A DNA stretch of 64,000 nt. Origin: Paludibaculum sp. (lineage in GTDB: Bacteria > Acidobacteriota > Terriglobia > Bryobacterales > Bryobacteraceae). The notes beneath the pieces were generated by a model that was not told the origin of the DNA, made no database searches, and was given only the letters and a program-made list of their open reading frames with translations. The stretch covers positions 1-64,000 of the forward strand of contig JARKQJ010000248.1 of assembly GCA_029973955.1 (NCBI GenBank), given 5' to 3'. This document shows positions 35,689-45,537 of the stretch, piece by piece. The position numbers and the translations under genes were made by a program. Position 1 is the first letter of the stretch. Every line of letters begins with the position of its first letter.

Positions 35689-38103
35689 TCAATCGGCCCG
35701 CAGGGCTTCGGCCGGATCCACCTGCATCACACGGCGTGCCGGCAGATAGCTGGCCAATGCCGCGCTGCACAGGAGAACCGCGGCAATGGCGGCGTAGGTG
35801 GCGGGATCCACCGGCTCCACGCCATACAGGAAGCTCTTCAACAGCCGTGAGAGTGCAGCGGCGGCGGCGCAGCCGGCGGCCACTCCGGCAAGCGTGAGCG
35901 CCAACCCGCGCGCCACGACGCCGGCCAGCAACTTGTGGGGAGCGGCGCCCAGCGCCATGCGCAACGCGAACTCCGGACGGCTCTGACCGACGGAATAGGC
36001 GAGCACGCCGTAGAGCCCCAGCGCCGCCAACAGAACCGCCAGGCCGGCAAAGACGCCCAGCAGCAGCCCGTGCCTCCGGCGCTGGACCACCTCCCGGTCG
36101 AGGATCTCCTCCATGGTCAGGACATCCACCACCGGCTGTTCCGGATCCACGCTCCAGATGGCCCGCCTGACGGCGCCCGCAATGCTTGCCGGGGGCACTC
36201 CTGTATGGATCGCCAGGGAACTGGGGTGGAATCCGGCCTGCAAGGAGGAGACGTAGAACTCCGGCTTGGCAGGCCCATCCAGCCTCTCCTGCCGGATGTC
36301 CTTTACGATGCCGACGACCTCGGCGGAGACTTCCTTGCTGAAGATCAGGCGCCTGCCGAGCGGGTCCAGTCCGGGCCAAAGTTCGCGGGCCAGCGCCTGG
36401 TTGACCAGCGCCACGCGCGGTGCGCCATCGGCATCGGATTCGGCCAGTTCGCGGCCCCGCGCCAGCGTCATGCCCATCGCCTGAAAATAGCCGGGACCGG
36501 CCACCCGCGCGCGGCTCTGCACGCGGTCGCGCTCAGAGCGGCCGTCGGCATTCACTGAGGTGATGTCGCCCTTGAAAGCGATGGGCAGGTGATTCGTGAA
36601 GCCGGCCGAGAGGACTCCGGGAATGGCGCGGATGCGTCCCAGAACCTCGCGCTGCCAGGTAGCGATCTCGACCGGCGTGGGCCGCGATTCTCCCCGGCGG
36701 GGCGCCTCTGCCGTCAACAGGTTTTCGGTCCGGAAGCCGGTCTCCTCTCCGCGGACCCGGACGAAAGTCTGAATGAGCAGCGCCGCGCCCGTGGCCAGCG
36801 TGAAGGCCAGGGCTACCTGCGAACCGGCCAGCAGGAGCCGGGTGAGGTTGGAGTGCGCCGCGGTGAGAGTTCGGGAGCCGCTCTTCAGCGATTCGATCAG
36901 GTCGAGCCTCCGGACGTGCCACAGCGGAATGAGGCTGAAGACGATAGCCACGGCGATCGACAGCCCGGCTGTGTACGCCAGCACCCGCCCATCGATCGCC
37001 AGGGATTGCAGACCCGCCATGTCGCCCGGCGCGAAGTTCGCCAGAAACCGGAACGTCGTGCGAGCCAGCAACAGGCCCAGCGCGCCGCCGGAGACCGTCA
37101 CCAGCAGGCTTTCGCAGAAAAACTGCCGCACCAGCACCCAGCCGCCCGCGCCCAGGGCACGGCGCAGCACTACTTCTCTGCCGCGGCTGGCCGCACGGGT
37201 CAATAAGAGGTTCGCCAGGTTCGAGCAGGCAATCAGCAGAACCAGCGCCACGGTAGCCAACAGCAGCAGGAACAGCCTCCGGCTCTCCCGCACGAAGTGC
37301 TCGCGCAACGGCGCCACGAAGGCGCCAACTTTCTCGTTGGTTCCGGGATACTCCCTGGCAAGAGCTTGCCCGATGGAGTGAATTTCGGCGTCGGCCTGCG
37401 CCAGCGTTACACCGGACTTCAGACGGCCGATCACCATCCAGTTATGCCGCCCTCGATCACTCCACTGCTGGGGCGTGTAGGAGGCGCCCAGCGGGGTCCA
37501 GAGATCACCGAGCTTGCGGAGGTATTGGGATGGAGGCTCCGTTCCAGCCGCCAGCACGCCCACCACCGTGTACTGCTCCTGATCCAGCCGGATCTGCTTC
37601 CCGATGACCGCTGGATCCGCCAGGAACCGCCGCCGCCAGAAGCCCTCACTCAGCACGGCTACCTTCGGCGCGGTCGGCTGGTCGTCCTCTTCCCGGAAGA
37701 CACGCCCCAGAAGCGGCCTCGTGCGCAACGCCTGGAAGACCCCGGCGGTCACATCCGCACCTCTCACCAACTCCGCCTCCCCCTCTCCCGTCAATCGATA
37801 CCGGCGAGTTTCGAGTCCGCCCATGCGCTCAAACGATGTGGCACGGTCCCTCCAATCGGCGAAGTTCGCCGGAGAAACGGGGCTGTCGTCCAACCCGAAA
37901 AATGGCGCGCTCTCCCAAATCAGCACCAGCCGATCCGGCTGCTCGTACGGCAGCGGCCGCAGAAACACGGCGTTCAAAAGCGAGAAGACCGCTGAATTGG
38001 CGCCGATGCCCAGCGCCAGGGTCAGAACGGAGACGACGGTGAAGGCCGGTGACTTGGCGAGGGAGCGCGCGCCGCGGCGAAGCTCGGTGAGCAACGTGGA
38101 CAT
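35689..38103 (-). CDS. ADOP-type ABC transporter permease (duplicated MacB/FtsX)
   Basis: This 804-residue inner-membrane permease belongs to the acidobacterial duplicated orphan permease group: two copies of the MacB periplasmic core plus FtsX domain fused in one chain. The first unit starts SPAFTVVSVLTLALGIGANS, then ADVTAGVFQALRTRPLLGRV and three helices around LLLLATVALVLLIACSNLAN. The second has VAGPGYFQAMGMTLARGREL and the C-terminal helix set after GVFAGLAVLLAALGLYGVLA, ending YLPARRVMQVDPAEALRAD. No ATPase gene is adjacent, as is usual for this group. The exported substrate is unknown. A PadR regulator, often upstream, is absent here. Confidence 0.95.
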   Translation of the reverse strand: MSTLLTELRRGARSLAKSPAFTVVSVLTLALGIGANSAVFSLLNAVFLRPLPYEQPDRLVLIWESAPFFGLDDSPVSPANFADWRDRATSFERMGGLETRRYRLTGEGEAELVRGADVTAGVFQALRTRPLLGRVFREEDDQPTAPKVAVLSEGFWRRRFLADPAVIGKQIRLDQEQYTVVGVLAAGTEPPSQYLRKLGDLWTPLGASYTPQQWSDRGRHNWMVIGRLKSGVTLAQADAEIHSIGQALAREYPGTNEKVGAFVAPLREHFVRESRRLFLLLLATVALVLLIACSNLANLLLTRAASRGREVVLRRALGAGGWVLVRQFFCESLLVTVSGGALGLLLARTTFRFLANFAPGDMAGLQSLAIDGRVLAYTAGLSIAVAIVFSLIPLWHVRRLDLIESLKSGSRTLTAAHSNLTRLLLAGSQVALAFTLATGAALLIQTFVRVRGEETGFRTENLLTAEAPRRGESRPTPVEIATWQREVLGRIRAIPGVLSAGFTNHLPIAFKGDITSVNADGRSERDRVQSRARVAGPGYFQAMGMTLARGRELAESDADGAPRVALVNQALARELWPGLDPLGRRLIFSKEVSAEVVGIVKDIRQERLDGPAKPEFYVSSLQAGFHPSSLAIHTGVPPASIAGAVRRAIWSVDPEQPVVDVLTMEEILDREVVQRRRHGLLLGVFAGLAVLLAALGLYGVLAYSVGQSRPEFALRMALGAAPHKLLAGVVARGLALTLAGVAAGCAAAAALSRLLKSFLYGVEPVDPATYAAIAAVLLCSAALASYLPARRVMQVDPAEALRAD

Positions 38104-38205
38104 GCCATTTCGGACGCCTCACTCTGAAAAAAGTCCCTGTAAACTCTTCGCCGGCTTCCATCCCCGGCGCCAGGGTGGAAACCTCCCGCCCAGCCCGGCA
38201 CTCCA

Positions 38206-39018
38206 ATGGGCATGGCTCTCTCTCAATTTCCGCGTCTTGCGCTCCCGCTAGTGCTTGCTGTGGCTTTGCCGGTTTTGGCTCAGCCACAGGACGCCTCGTC
38301 CTTCCCACCGCAAGGTTTGCAACTCCAATTGGAGCAGGCCTTCGTCCAGGGTGCGGCGATCAACGTACCGAAGGAGCCGGCGGTCCGCATCCGCTTCGAC
38401 GCCGACGGCAGCGTCTCCGGACAGGGCCCGATTAACCTCTATCGCGGCCATGTTCAATGGAATGGCGACGGCTCGTTCGCCTGGCAAGGGCCCGGCCTGT
38501 TCACCACGCGCCGCGCAGGTCCGCAGGAACTCATGGAGTTCGAATCCAATTACCTGCGAGCCCTGGAGGGGACTTCGCATCTGGAATTCACGGGTAGTAC
38601 GTTGACGCTGTCCTCGGAGACCGGCGAGATCCGGCTGGTCTACTCCACTGTTGCGCCCAAGCAGGCCATCGCCCCGTGGCTCGGGCGGCCTCTGGTTTTG
38701 AAGGAGTTTCGCAGCGCGGGAAAGGCCGTCTCACTGCCCACCCAGCCGAAACTGGAAATCACGCTGGCGGCCGACGGCGCCTGTGCCGGATTCTCCGGCG
38801 TCAACCGCTTTTCCGGCACGTGCACGATCTCGGAAACGGGCCAGTTCCACGCTGGTCTCCTCGCATCCACGATGATGGCAGGGCCGCCGGAACTGGCCGC
38901 ACTGGAATCCGCCTTCCAGATGGCGCTGGCTGCGATTACCAAGATACAGGCGAGTGACGGCGCCCTCCGATTCACCGACGAATCCGGCCAGACCTCACTC
39001 ACCTGGGAACCGCGTTAG
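38206..39018 (+). CDS. exported protein with two META-like domains
   Basis: This 270-residue exported protein has a signal peptide (LALPLVLAVALPVLAQ). Two related modules follow. The first runs from about residue 48 (RIRFDADGSVSGQGPINLYR, LTLSSETGEIRLVY). The second runs from about 150 (WLGRPLVLKEF, LEITLAADGACAGFSGVNRF, STMMAGPPELAALESAFQMA) and is a textbook META/HslJ fold. META domains occur in envelope and heat-shock-linked lipoproteins. Either ATG 38206 or ATG 38212 may be the start. The last 24 nt overlap the convergent zinc-finger gene. Confidence 0.83.
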   Translation: MGMALSQFPRLALPLVLAVALPVLAQPQDASSFPPQGLQLQLEQAFVQGAAINVPKEPAVRIRFDADGSVSGQGPINLYRGHVQWNGDGSFAWQGPGLFTTRRAGPQELMEFESNYLRALEGTSHLEFTGSTLTLSSETGEIRLVYSTVAPKQAIAPWLGRPLVLKEFRSAGKAVSLPTQPKLEITLAADGACAGFSGVNRFSGTCTISETGQFHAGLLASTMMAGPPELAALESAFQMALAAITKIQASDGALRFTDESGQTSLTWEPR

Positions 39019-39267
39019 CCACCCGGGCGCTTCCGGATCGGCCCGCCGGAGGCCCGTGTGATCCGCCGGGCATCCCATTTCTGATTCCAGCCTCAACAAG
39101 GCGGCGCGGAGCGTATCGATATACTCCAGCGCCGCCTGTGCCCTGTTCAGACATACCGGACAATTCAACAGGTGCCGCTCGATCGGAGCCAGTTCGCTGC
39201 TGGTCGCCCGCCCCAGGCAGTAGAGCTCCAACTCGTCGTCTTCTATATGTATGGCGCCGGTCTTCAT
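38995..39267 (-). CDS. small zinc-finger (zf-HC2-like) protein
   Basis: This 90-residue soluble protein has the anti-sigma-type zinc motif: DDELELYCLGRATSSELAPI then ERHLLNCPVCLNRA (HxxxCxxC). It lacks a membrane helix and no sigma gene is adjacent, so it is an orphan of the zf-HC2 type rather than a standard membrane anti-sigma factor. GGGAG lies 7 nt upstream of the ATG. Its 3' end overlaps the convergent META gene. Confidence 0.75.
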   Translation of the reverse strand: MKTGAIHIEDDELELYCLGRATSSELAPIERHLLNCPVCLNRAQAALEYIDTLRAALLRLESEMGCPADHTGLRRADPEAPGWLTRFPGE

Positions 39268-39357
39268 CCTGCAACTCCCTTATCGGCCCTCCCTGGTTCA
39301 ACTTGCAGGAACTTCCGCCCCCCTCCGCGCGATATACTGGCCGCAAGTACTCGTAAC

Positions 39358-40680
39358 GTGGAATTGGACCCGATAGCACCAGCAGGGCATCTCTCTGCCC
39401 GTCCGCTTGGCTTGAGTCACGCCTGGATTCTGTGCGTGCTCATTCTTGCGGCCGCCATTCCTTATCTCCCCTTCGCCTCCCTGCCGCCGCTGCAGGACGA
39501 CTACGGCCATGTCGAACTGGCCCGCCAGTATGGTCCGCCCTCCGGCTGGTGCGCGCTGCTCCACGATCCGCTCTACCGCTGTCGCTCCACCTCGCTGGTC
39601 GCCACCTGGATGACGCTGCGGTTGTTCGGCCTCTCCTACCTGGCATTCCACCTCTCGGCGATCCTGCTGCATGCCGTCAACGCCTGCCTCCTCTATTCCC
39701 TGGGCGTCAGCCGCTTCATCGGCTGGCGCGTTTCCGCCGCCGCGGGGTTCTTTTTCGCCGTCCGGGAACGGCACCACGAAGCCGTCATCTGGTATGCCTC
39801 GCTGCACGAACTGTTCGTCTTCGCCTTTGTCCTCCTCGCGATCCTTGCCTGGATCCGGTGGCTGGAAGGCGGTTCCCGCTGGTGGTGGCTGGCCACGGCC
39901 ATGTTGTGGTGCTTAGCGTTGGCTTCGAAGGAATCCGCCGTAATCCTCACGGGTCTTCTGCCGGCCTTCTCCCTGCTGTATGGCCGGCGCGGCCCGGCCG
40001 TCTTCGTGCCCTTCGTCCTGGGCGTAATTTCCACAGCCGCTTACTTCCTGGCAGCCCAGGCGCAGAGCAGCCAACACCAGCACTTCAGCGACGGCACCTT
40101 CGTGTTCGGCTTCCACTTCCTGACGGTGTTAGCCAACAGCGCCGCCCGCGGCATGTGGATCTGGGGCGCGCTCAGCCTGCTGGTCCTCTGGTGGAATCGC
40201 GCGACTGTGCCTTGGCGGACCGCCATCCTGGCCGCCTGTTGGTTCCTCATGAGCATGCTGCCGTATGCCTTCCTCAGCTACATGCCGAGGATCCCCTCGC
40301 GCCACCACTACCTGGCCTCCGCCGGCGCGGCGATTCTGCTGGCGCTCGCCTTGAATGTCCTGCTGCCCCGCCTGAAACGCCCGGCCTGGACCGCCACGCT
40401 AATTCTCTCGGCGTTCTTCGCTCACAACTGCACCTACCTCTGGTATTCCAAACTGCCTCAGTTCGAGGCCCGCGCGGAGCTGCTGGAAGGCCTGCTCCGC
40501 ATGGTTCGCCAGAATCCCGGCCGGCCGGTCTACGTCCGTTGCCAGGAGGTGCTGATCAACGAAGCGAGGCTCGCTGTCCGCGAACGCCTCCGCCTGGAGG
40601 ACGGGCAGATCCGGCTGACAAACCAGCCCGCTCCGGACGCCGTTGAATACGATTGCCCGGCCCCACCCCCCGCCCACTAA
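39358..40680 (+). CDS. polytopic membrane protein resembling GT-C glycosyltransferases
   Basis: This 440-residue integral membrane protein has about ten hydrophobic helices. After the first helix comes LPPLQDDYGHVELARQYG, with an acidic DDY in the first loop, as in lipid-sugar-dependent GT-C transferases of the ArnT/PMT type. The C-terminal ~80 residues are soluble (FEARAELLEGLLRMVRQNPG and onward). From this I infer a membrane glycosyltransferase or sugar-modifying enzyme; the donor and acceptor are unknown. GTG at 39358 was selected because the in-frame region before it overlaps the divergent gene and lacks helices; a TATACT -10-like box stands at 39333-39338. Confidence 0.7.
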   Translation: MELDPIAPAGHLSARPLGLSHAWILCVLILAAAIPYLPFASLPPLQDDYGHVELARQYGPPSGWCALLHDPLYRCRSTSLVATWMTLRLFGLSYLAFHLSAILLHAVNACLLYSLGVSRFIGWRVSAAAGFFFAVRERHHEAVIWYASLHELFVFAFVLLAILAWIRWLEGGSRWWWLATAMLWCLALASKESAVILTGLLPAFSLLYGRRGPAVFVPFVLGVISTAAYFLAAQAQSSQHQHFSDGTFVFGFHFLTVLANSAARGMWIWGALSLLVLWWNRATVPWRTAILAACWFLMSMLPYAFLSYMPRIPSRHHYLASAGAAILLALALNVLLPRLKRPAWTATLILSAFFAHNCTYLWYSKLPQFEARAELLEGLLRMVRQNPGRPVYVRCQEVLINEARLAVRERLRLEDGQIRLTNQPAPDAVEYDCPAPPPAH

Positions 40681-40764
40681 GGTTTTAGTAACAGAACCAC
40701 CTCTATCCGAATTGGGACTTAGGTTCGATGGCCGGGCACCCACTGTGCGGGTTCTAATCGCGGT

Positions 40765-41055
40765 ATGAGCAGTATCGATGAACGCCGCGAGGAGAACAGA
40801 CAGCGGATCGACAGCCCCGCATACCTTTGCTGGCAGGGCGAGCGAGGCGCAGTGGAGGTGAAAGCGAAGGCCTTCAATCTGAACGGCTCCGGTGTCGCCG
40901 TGCGGCTTCACTCGCCGCTTCAGGAGGGCCAGATCCTGTGGTGCGCCGTGCCTTCCTTCGGCATCTATGCCCGCGCCCGCGTAGCGCATACCAGCGGCCT
41001 GCTCTTCCGCAGCGCTGGCCTGGAATTCCTTGCCAGCGGCTGGGCGACGGACTGA
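40765..41055 (+). CDS. PilZ-domain protein
   Basis: This 96-residue single-domain protein has the c-di-GMP binding elements of PilZ: ENRQRIDSP (RxxxR-like) and FNLNGSGVAVRL (a variant of D/NxSxxG), then a beta-barrel with EGQILWCAVP and YARARVAHTSG. The second arginine of RxxxR is present. Binding of c-di-GMP is likely but unproven. It lies 84 nt after the membrane glycosyltransferase-like gene and may regulate it. Confidence 0.78.
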   Translation: MSSIDERREENRQRIDSPAYLCWQGERGAVEVKAKAFNLNGSGVAVRLHSPLQEGQILWCAVPSFGIYARARVAHTSGLLFRSAGLEFLASGWATD

Positions 41056-41086
41056 CCGGCTGCACACCGCCCTCGCTGCAAGAACT

Positions 41087-41137
41087 GGAGCCCGCCGCCC
41101 GCACCGGCGCTGGCGCCAGGCGAGGAGTGCGGGCTCC
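41087..41137. terminator. long-loop hairpin between convergent genes
   Basis: GGAGCCCGC (41087-41095) and GCGGGCTCC (41129-41137) are perfect inverted repeats around a 33-nt loop, which itself contains a CTGGCGCCAG palindrome. CTTTGTT follows. It separates the PilZ gene from the convergent alcohol dehydrogenase gene. Confidence 0.4.
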
Positions 41138-41169
41138 CTTTGTTCCAGACGTCCGGCGGCCGTCCTGCG

Positions 41170-42228
41170 TTATTCCACCTTCAGCGAAGCCATGTCGATG
41201 GAGAAGCGGTACTTCACGTCCGACCTCGTCATGCGCTCATAGGCCTCGTTGATCTTCTGAATTGGAATCACCTCGACGTCGGCCGTGATGTTATGCGCGC
41301 CGCAGAAGTCCAGCATCTCCTGAGTTTCGGCCAGGCCGCCGATGGGCGAGCCTGAGACGCTCTTGCGGCCGAAGATGAGGCCGAACGAGTTCAGGGCAAG
41401 GGGCTTTTCGGGCGCACCCACCAGCGTCATGTTGCCGTCGCGGGCCAGCAGGTGGATGTAGGCGTTGATGTCATGCTGGGCGGACACGGCGTCCAGGATG
41501 AAGTTGAAGCTGAAAGCGTGGCGCTGCATTTCATTGGCGTTCCGGGAGATCACCACTTCGTCGGCGCCCAGCCGCAGAGCGTCCTCTTTCTTCGATTCCG
41601 AGGTGGTGAAGACTACGACATGCGCGCCCAGAGCGTGCGCGAACTTCACGCCCATGTGACCCAGGCCGCCCAGCCCGACAACGCCCACCTTCTGGCCCTT
41701 GCCCACGTTCCAATGGCGCAGCGGCGAGTATGTGGTGATGCCCGCGCAGAGCAGCGGCGCGGCGCCGGCCAGGTTGAGGTTTCCAGGCACGCGCACGACA
41801 AAGTGCTCGTCCACCACCACGCTGTCGGAGTACCCGCCGTAGGTCACGCCGCCCAGGTGCTTGTCGGGGGCGTTGTAGGTGAGCACGCTGTTCGGACAGA
41901 ACTGCTCCAACCCTTGCTGGCAAGCTGGGCAAGTGCGGTCGGAATCAACCAGGCAGCCCACTCCCGCCAGGTCGCCCACTTTGAACCTGGTGACGCCGGA
42001 GCCGACCTTCGCCACGCGGCCCACGATTTCGTGGCCCGGCACGCAGGGATACACGGTCGGCATCACGCTGTTCCACTCGTCTCGCACCTGGTGCAGGTCG
42101 GAATGGCAGACGCCGCAATAGAGAATTTCAATCTGAACGTCCTTCGCCGTGGGCTCGCGGCGCTGGATGGTGGTGTATGCCAGCCGGCTGGCTGCGCTGG
42201 ACGCGCCGTAGGCTATCGCTTGATACAT
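41170..42228 (-). CDS. zinc-dependent NAD(P) alcohol dehydrogenase (YahK/cinnamyl-alcohol type)
   Basis: This 352-residue medium-chain dehydrogenase has catalytic zinc ligands in YCGVCHSDLHQV and VPGHEIVGRV, and the cofactor fold VGVVGLGGLGHMGVKFA. It should reduce aldehydes, with NADPH suggested by the subfamily. The structural zinc lobe reads VDSDRTCPACQQGLEQFC: the first of the four usual cysteines is Asp, so the lobe may use Asp as a ligand or bind zinc weakly. It lies downstream of the aldo/keto reductase on the same strand, 51 nt away, and both are probably controlled by the divergent AraC regulator. Confidence 0.93.
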   Translation of the reverse strand: MYQAIAYGASSAASRLAYTTIQRREPTAKDVQIEILYCGVCHSDLHQVRDEWNSVMPTVYPCVPGHEIVGRVAKVGSGVTRFKVGDLAGVGCLVDSDRTCPACQQGLEQFCPNSVLTYNAPDKHLGGVTYGGYSDSVVVDEHFVVRVPGNLNLAGAAPLLCAGITTYSPLRHWNVGKGQKVGVVGLGGLGHMGVKFAHALGAHVVVFTTSESKKEDALRLGADEVVISRNANEMQRHAFSFNFILDAVSAQHDINAYIHLLARDGNMTLVGAPEKPLALNSFGLIFGRKSVSGSPIGGLAETQEMLDFCGAHNITADVEVIPIQKINEAYERMTRSDVKYRFSIDMASLKVE

Positions 42229-42279
42229 AGGTGCTTCCTCCTAAGGAATGACTCTGAAAACTGATCTGGTCTCCACCGG

Positions 42280-43311
<1,032 letters not shown>

Positions 43312-43449
43312 CTAAGGAGAACCGCCGGCGGAGCGGTATCCCGATTCTTCCGAATCCTTGCCTATTTCTCTGGCATCGGGTGAAATCACTTCCCCCGGCA
43401 GCGCTCCGGATTTACGCTGGATGTAGAGAATTCCATAAGAAGAGATGCC

Positions 43450-44367
43450 ATGTCCCTGACTCACCTGCAAGCCGAGCTGATTCGCAAGATTTCCTCCGCC
43501 GTGGGGAAGGAAGAGAATCTGGCAACCGCGATTCCGGGCCTCTCCTTCCACCGCCGCACCGCCTGCACCGAGCCCTGCTCCGCCAGCTATGAGCCCAGCA
43601 TCGCCGTCATCGTCCAAGGCCGCAAGAGCGTGGAGCTCGGCCAGAAGACCTTCATCTATGACTCCTCGCGTTACCTGCTCACCTCGCTCGACCTCCCTAC
43701 GGTGAGCCATATCATCGAAGCCAGCGAGGCGAAACCCTGGCTGGCGTTGCTGCTCAAGCTGGACATGGAGGTGGTCCGCGAACTGCTCAGCCGTGGCGAG
43801 TTTCGGCCCCTGGCGCCGGCCCCCGGCGGCACCGCCATGGCCACCGCCCGCGTGACACCCGAGCTTCTGAACGCCTGCAACCGGCTGCTGGACCTGCTCC
43901 CCACGCCTGGCGATATCCCGTTCCTGAGCAGCCTGATCCAGCGTGAGATCATCTACCGCGTGCTGCGGGGCGAGGCCGGCGCGCGCCTGCGCTCCGTCGC
44001 CACGCTGGGCGACCAGAGCCAGCGAACCGCCAAAGCCGTGGCCTGGATCAAGAGCAACTACGCCCAACCCCTGCGCGTGGACGATCTGGCGGACCTGGCC
44101 GGCATGGGCGTCTCCACGCTGCACCACCATTTTCGTGCGCTCACCGCCATGAGCCCGCTGCAATATCAGAAGCAGATCCGGCTGCACGAGGCGCGCAACC
44201 GCATGCTGGCCGGCGGAGTGGACGCGGCCACTGCGGCTTATGAGGTCGGCTATGAAAGCCCCAGCCAGTTCAATCGCGAATACAGCCGTTTCTTCGGCCA
44301 GCCGCCGATGCGTGACATCCGCGGCCTGCGCGCCTCCGGCGCGGTGGCGGACGACTCCAGGATCTGA
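43450..44367 (+). CDS. AraC family transcriptional regulator
   Basis: This 305-residue regulator has an N-terminal AraC-N cupin-like domain (SYEPSIAVIVQGRKSVELGQ, SLDLPTVSHIIEAS) and a C-terminal double helix-turn-helix (LRVDDLADLAGMGVSTLHHH, then ATAAYEVGYESPSQFNREYS, FFGQPPMRDIR). The AraC-N subgroup is typically found beside reductase genes and activates them in response to aldehydes or related electrophiles. It is divergent from the aldo/keto reductase and alcohol dehydrogenase, so these are probable targets. Confidence 0.93.
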   Translation: MSLTHLQAELIRKISSAVGKEENLATAIPGLSFHRRTACTEPCSASYEPSIAVIVQGRKSVELGQKTFIYDSSRYLLTSLDLPTVSHIIEASEAKPWLALLLKLDMEVVRELLSRGEFRPLAPAPGGTAMATARVTPELLNACNRLLDLLPTPGDIPFLSSLIQREIIYRVLRGEAGARLRSVATLGDQSQRTAKAVAWIKSNYAQPLRVDDLADLAGMGVSTLHHHFRALTAMSPLQYQKQIRLHEARNRMLAGGVDAATAAYEVGYESPSQFNREYSRFFGQPPMRDIRGLRASGAVADDSRI

Positions 44368-44426
44368 GCCTGCTGGAACTTCTGTTGGACCGGGACATCG
44401 CGATATCCTGACCTAAGAAACCCGCA

Positions 44427-45527
44427 ATGAAAGTTGTCTCCCAGGATTGGTCCAAACTCCGCGTCTTCCCGCTCGCCGAGCGTAAGAGCCTCACTTCCGT
44501 AGAACAGATTCTCTGCTCACCCGATAGCGCTCCGCCGGCCTTGAGCGACGAAGCCGCCCGCCATGCCGACGCCTGCGCGGAGAAGGTCCGCGCCGCTCGC
44601 GCGCGTGGCGCGGGCGTCATTCTCATGTACGGCGCGCACCTGCTGCGCAACGGCGCGGCGCCCATTCTCGACCGGATGATGCAACAGGGCTGGCTCACGC
44701 ACCTGGCCACCAACGGCGCCGGCACTATCCATGATTGGGAGTATTCCTGGTTCGGCCGCAGCACGGAGAGCGTCCGCGAAAACGTCGCCACCGGCACCTT
44801 CGGCGCCTGGCATGAGACAGCCTGGAACATCCACCTGGCACTGTTCGCCGGCGGCCTGCGCGGCGAGGGCTATGGCGTCTCCCTGGGCCGTTACATCGAG
44901 GAAGATGGCACCACGCTGCCCACCCGCGAGGAGCTCGCCGCTCAGATCGCCGCCGACCCCGGCCACCCACTCACCTCCGCGCGCGCGGACTTGCTGCAGG
45001 GCATCCTGCGGAACGGGGTCCCCGAGGGCGCAACACGAATCGAGCACAAGTGGAAGCACGCCTCGATTGTCGCCGCGGCGTTCCGGCACCACCTGCCCAT
45101 GACCGTCCACCCCGGCATCGGCTACGACATCATCGTCAACCACCCGGTCTACAGCGGCGCCGCCGTCGGCCGTGCCGCGGCCCGCGACTTCCGGCTCTTC
45201 AGCGATTCCGTGGAGACCCTCGAAGGCGGCGTGACACTGGCAGTCGGCTCCGCCATCATGGCGCCGCAGGTCTTCGAAAAGAGCCTCAGCGCGGTCAACA
45301 ACCTGCGCCTCGGCGCCGGACGGCCCACCGTCAGCGGCCACTCCATCTATGTCGTCGATCTGCAGGACGGAGGTCAGTGGGATTGGACTCAGGGCGAACC
45401 GCCCAAGACCAACGCCGCCTACTACCTGCGCTTCTGCAAGAGCTTCTCGCGGATGGGCGGCGAGATGCACTACGCCCAATGCGACAACGCCGCCTTCATC
45501 CACAACCTCTACGCGCGTCTGCAGTAG
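44427..45527 (+). CDS. deoxyhypusine-synthase-like conserved protein
   Basis: This 366-residue soluble protein has a Rossmann-like core. The segments GAGVILMYGAHLLRNGAAPI, THLATNGAGTIHDWEYSWFG and MTVHPGIGYDIIVNHP recall bacterial deoxyhypusine-synthase-like proteins, but this is a resemblance I recall rather than a search result. Conserved His, Asn and Gly clusters suggest an NAD-binding enzyme. Hypusine is not known in bacteria, so another amine or a small-molecule reaction is expected. It starts 59 nt after the AraC gene on the same strand. Confidence 0.55.
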   Translation: MKVVSQDWSKLRVFPLAERKSLTSVEQILCSPDSAPPALSDEAARHADACAEKVRAARARGAGVILMYGAHLLRNGAAPILDRMMQQGWLTHLATNGAGTIHDWEYSWFGRSTESVRENVATGTFGAWHETAWNIHLALFAGGLRGEGYGVSLGRYIEEDGTTLPTREELAAQIAADPGHPLTSARADLLQGILRNGVPEGATRIEHKWKHASIVAAAFRHHLPMTVHPGIGYDIIVNHPVYSGAAVGRAAARDFRLFSDSVETLEGGVTLAVGSAIMAPQVFEKSLSAVNNLRLGAGRPTVSGHSIYVVDLQDGGQWDWTQGEPPKTNAAYYLRFCKSFSRMGGEMHYAQCDNAAFIHNLYARLQ

Positions 45528-45537
45528 GCGCCGCCGG

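Noticed and set aside
39304-39338. A full promoter before the GT-C-like gene
   Set aside because: TATACT is a fair -10, but the only TTG-type -35 is 23 nt away, too far for a normal sigma70 site.
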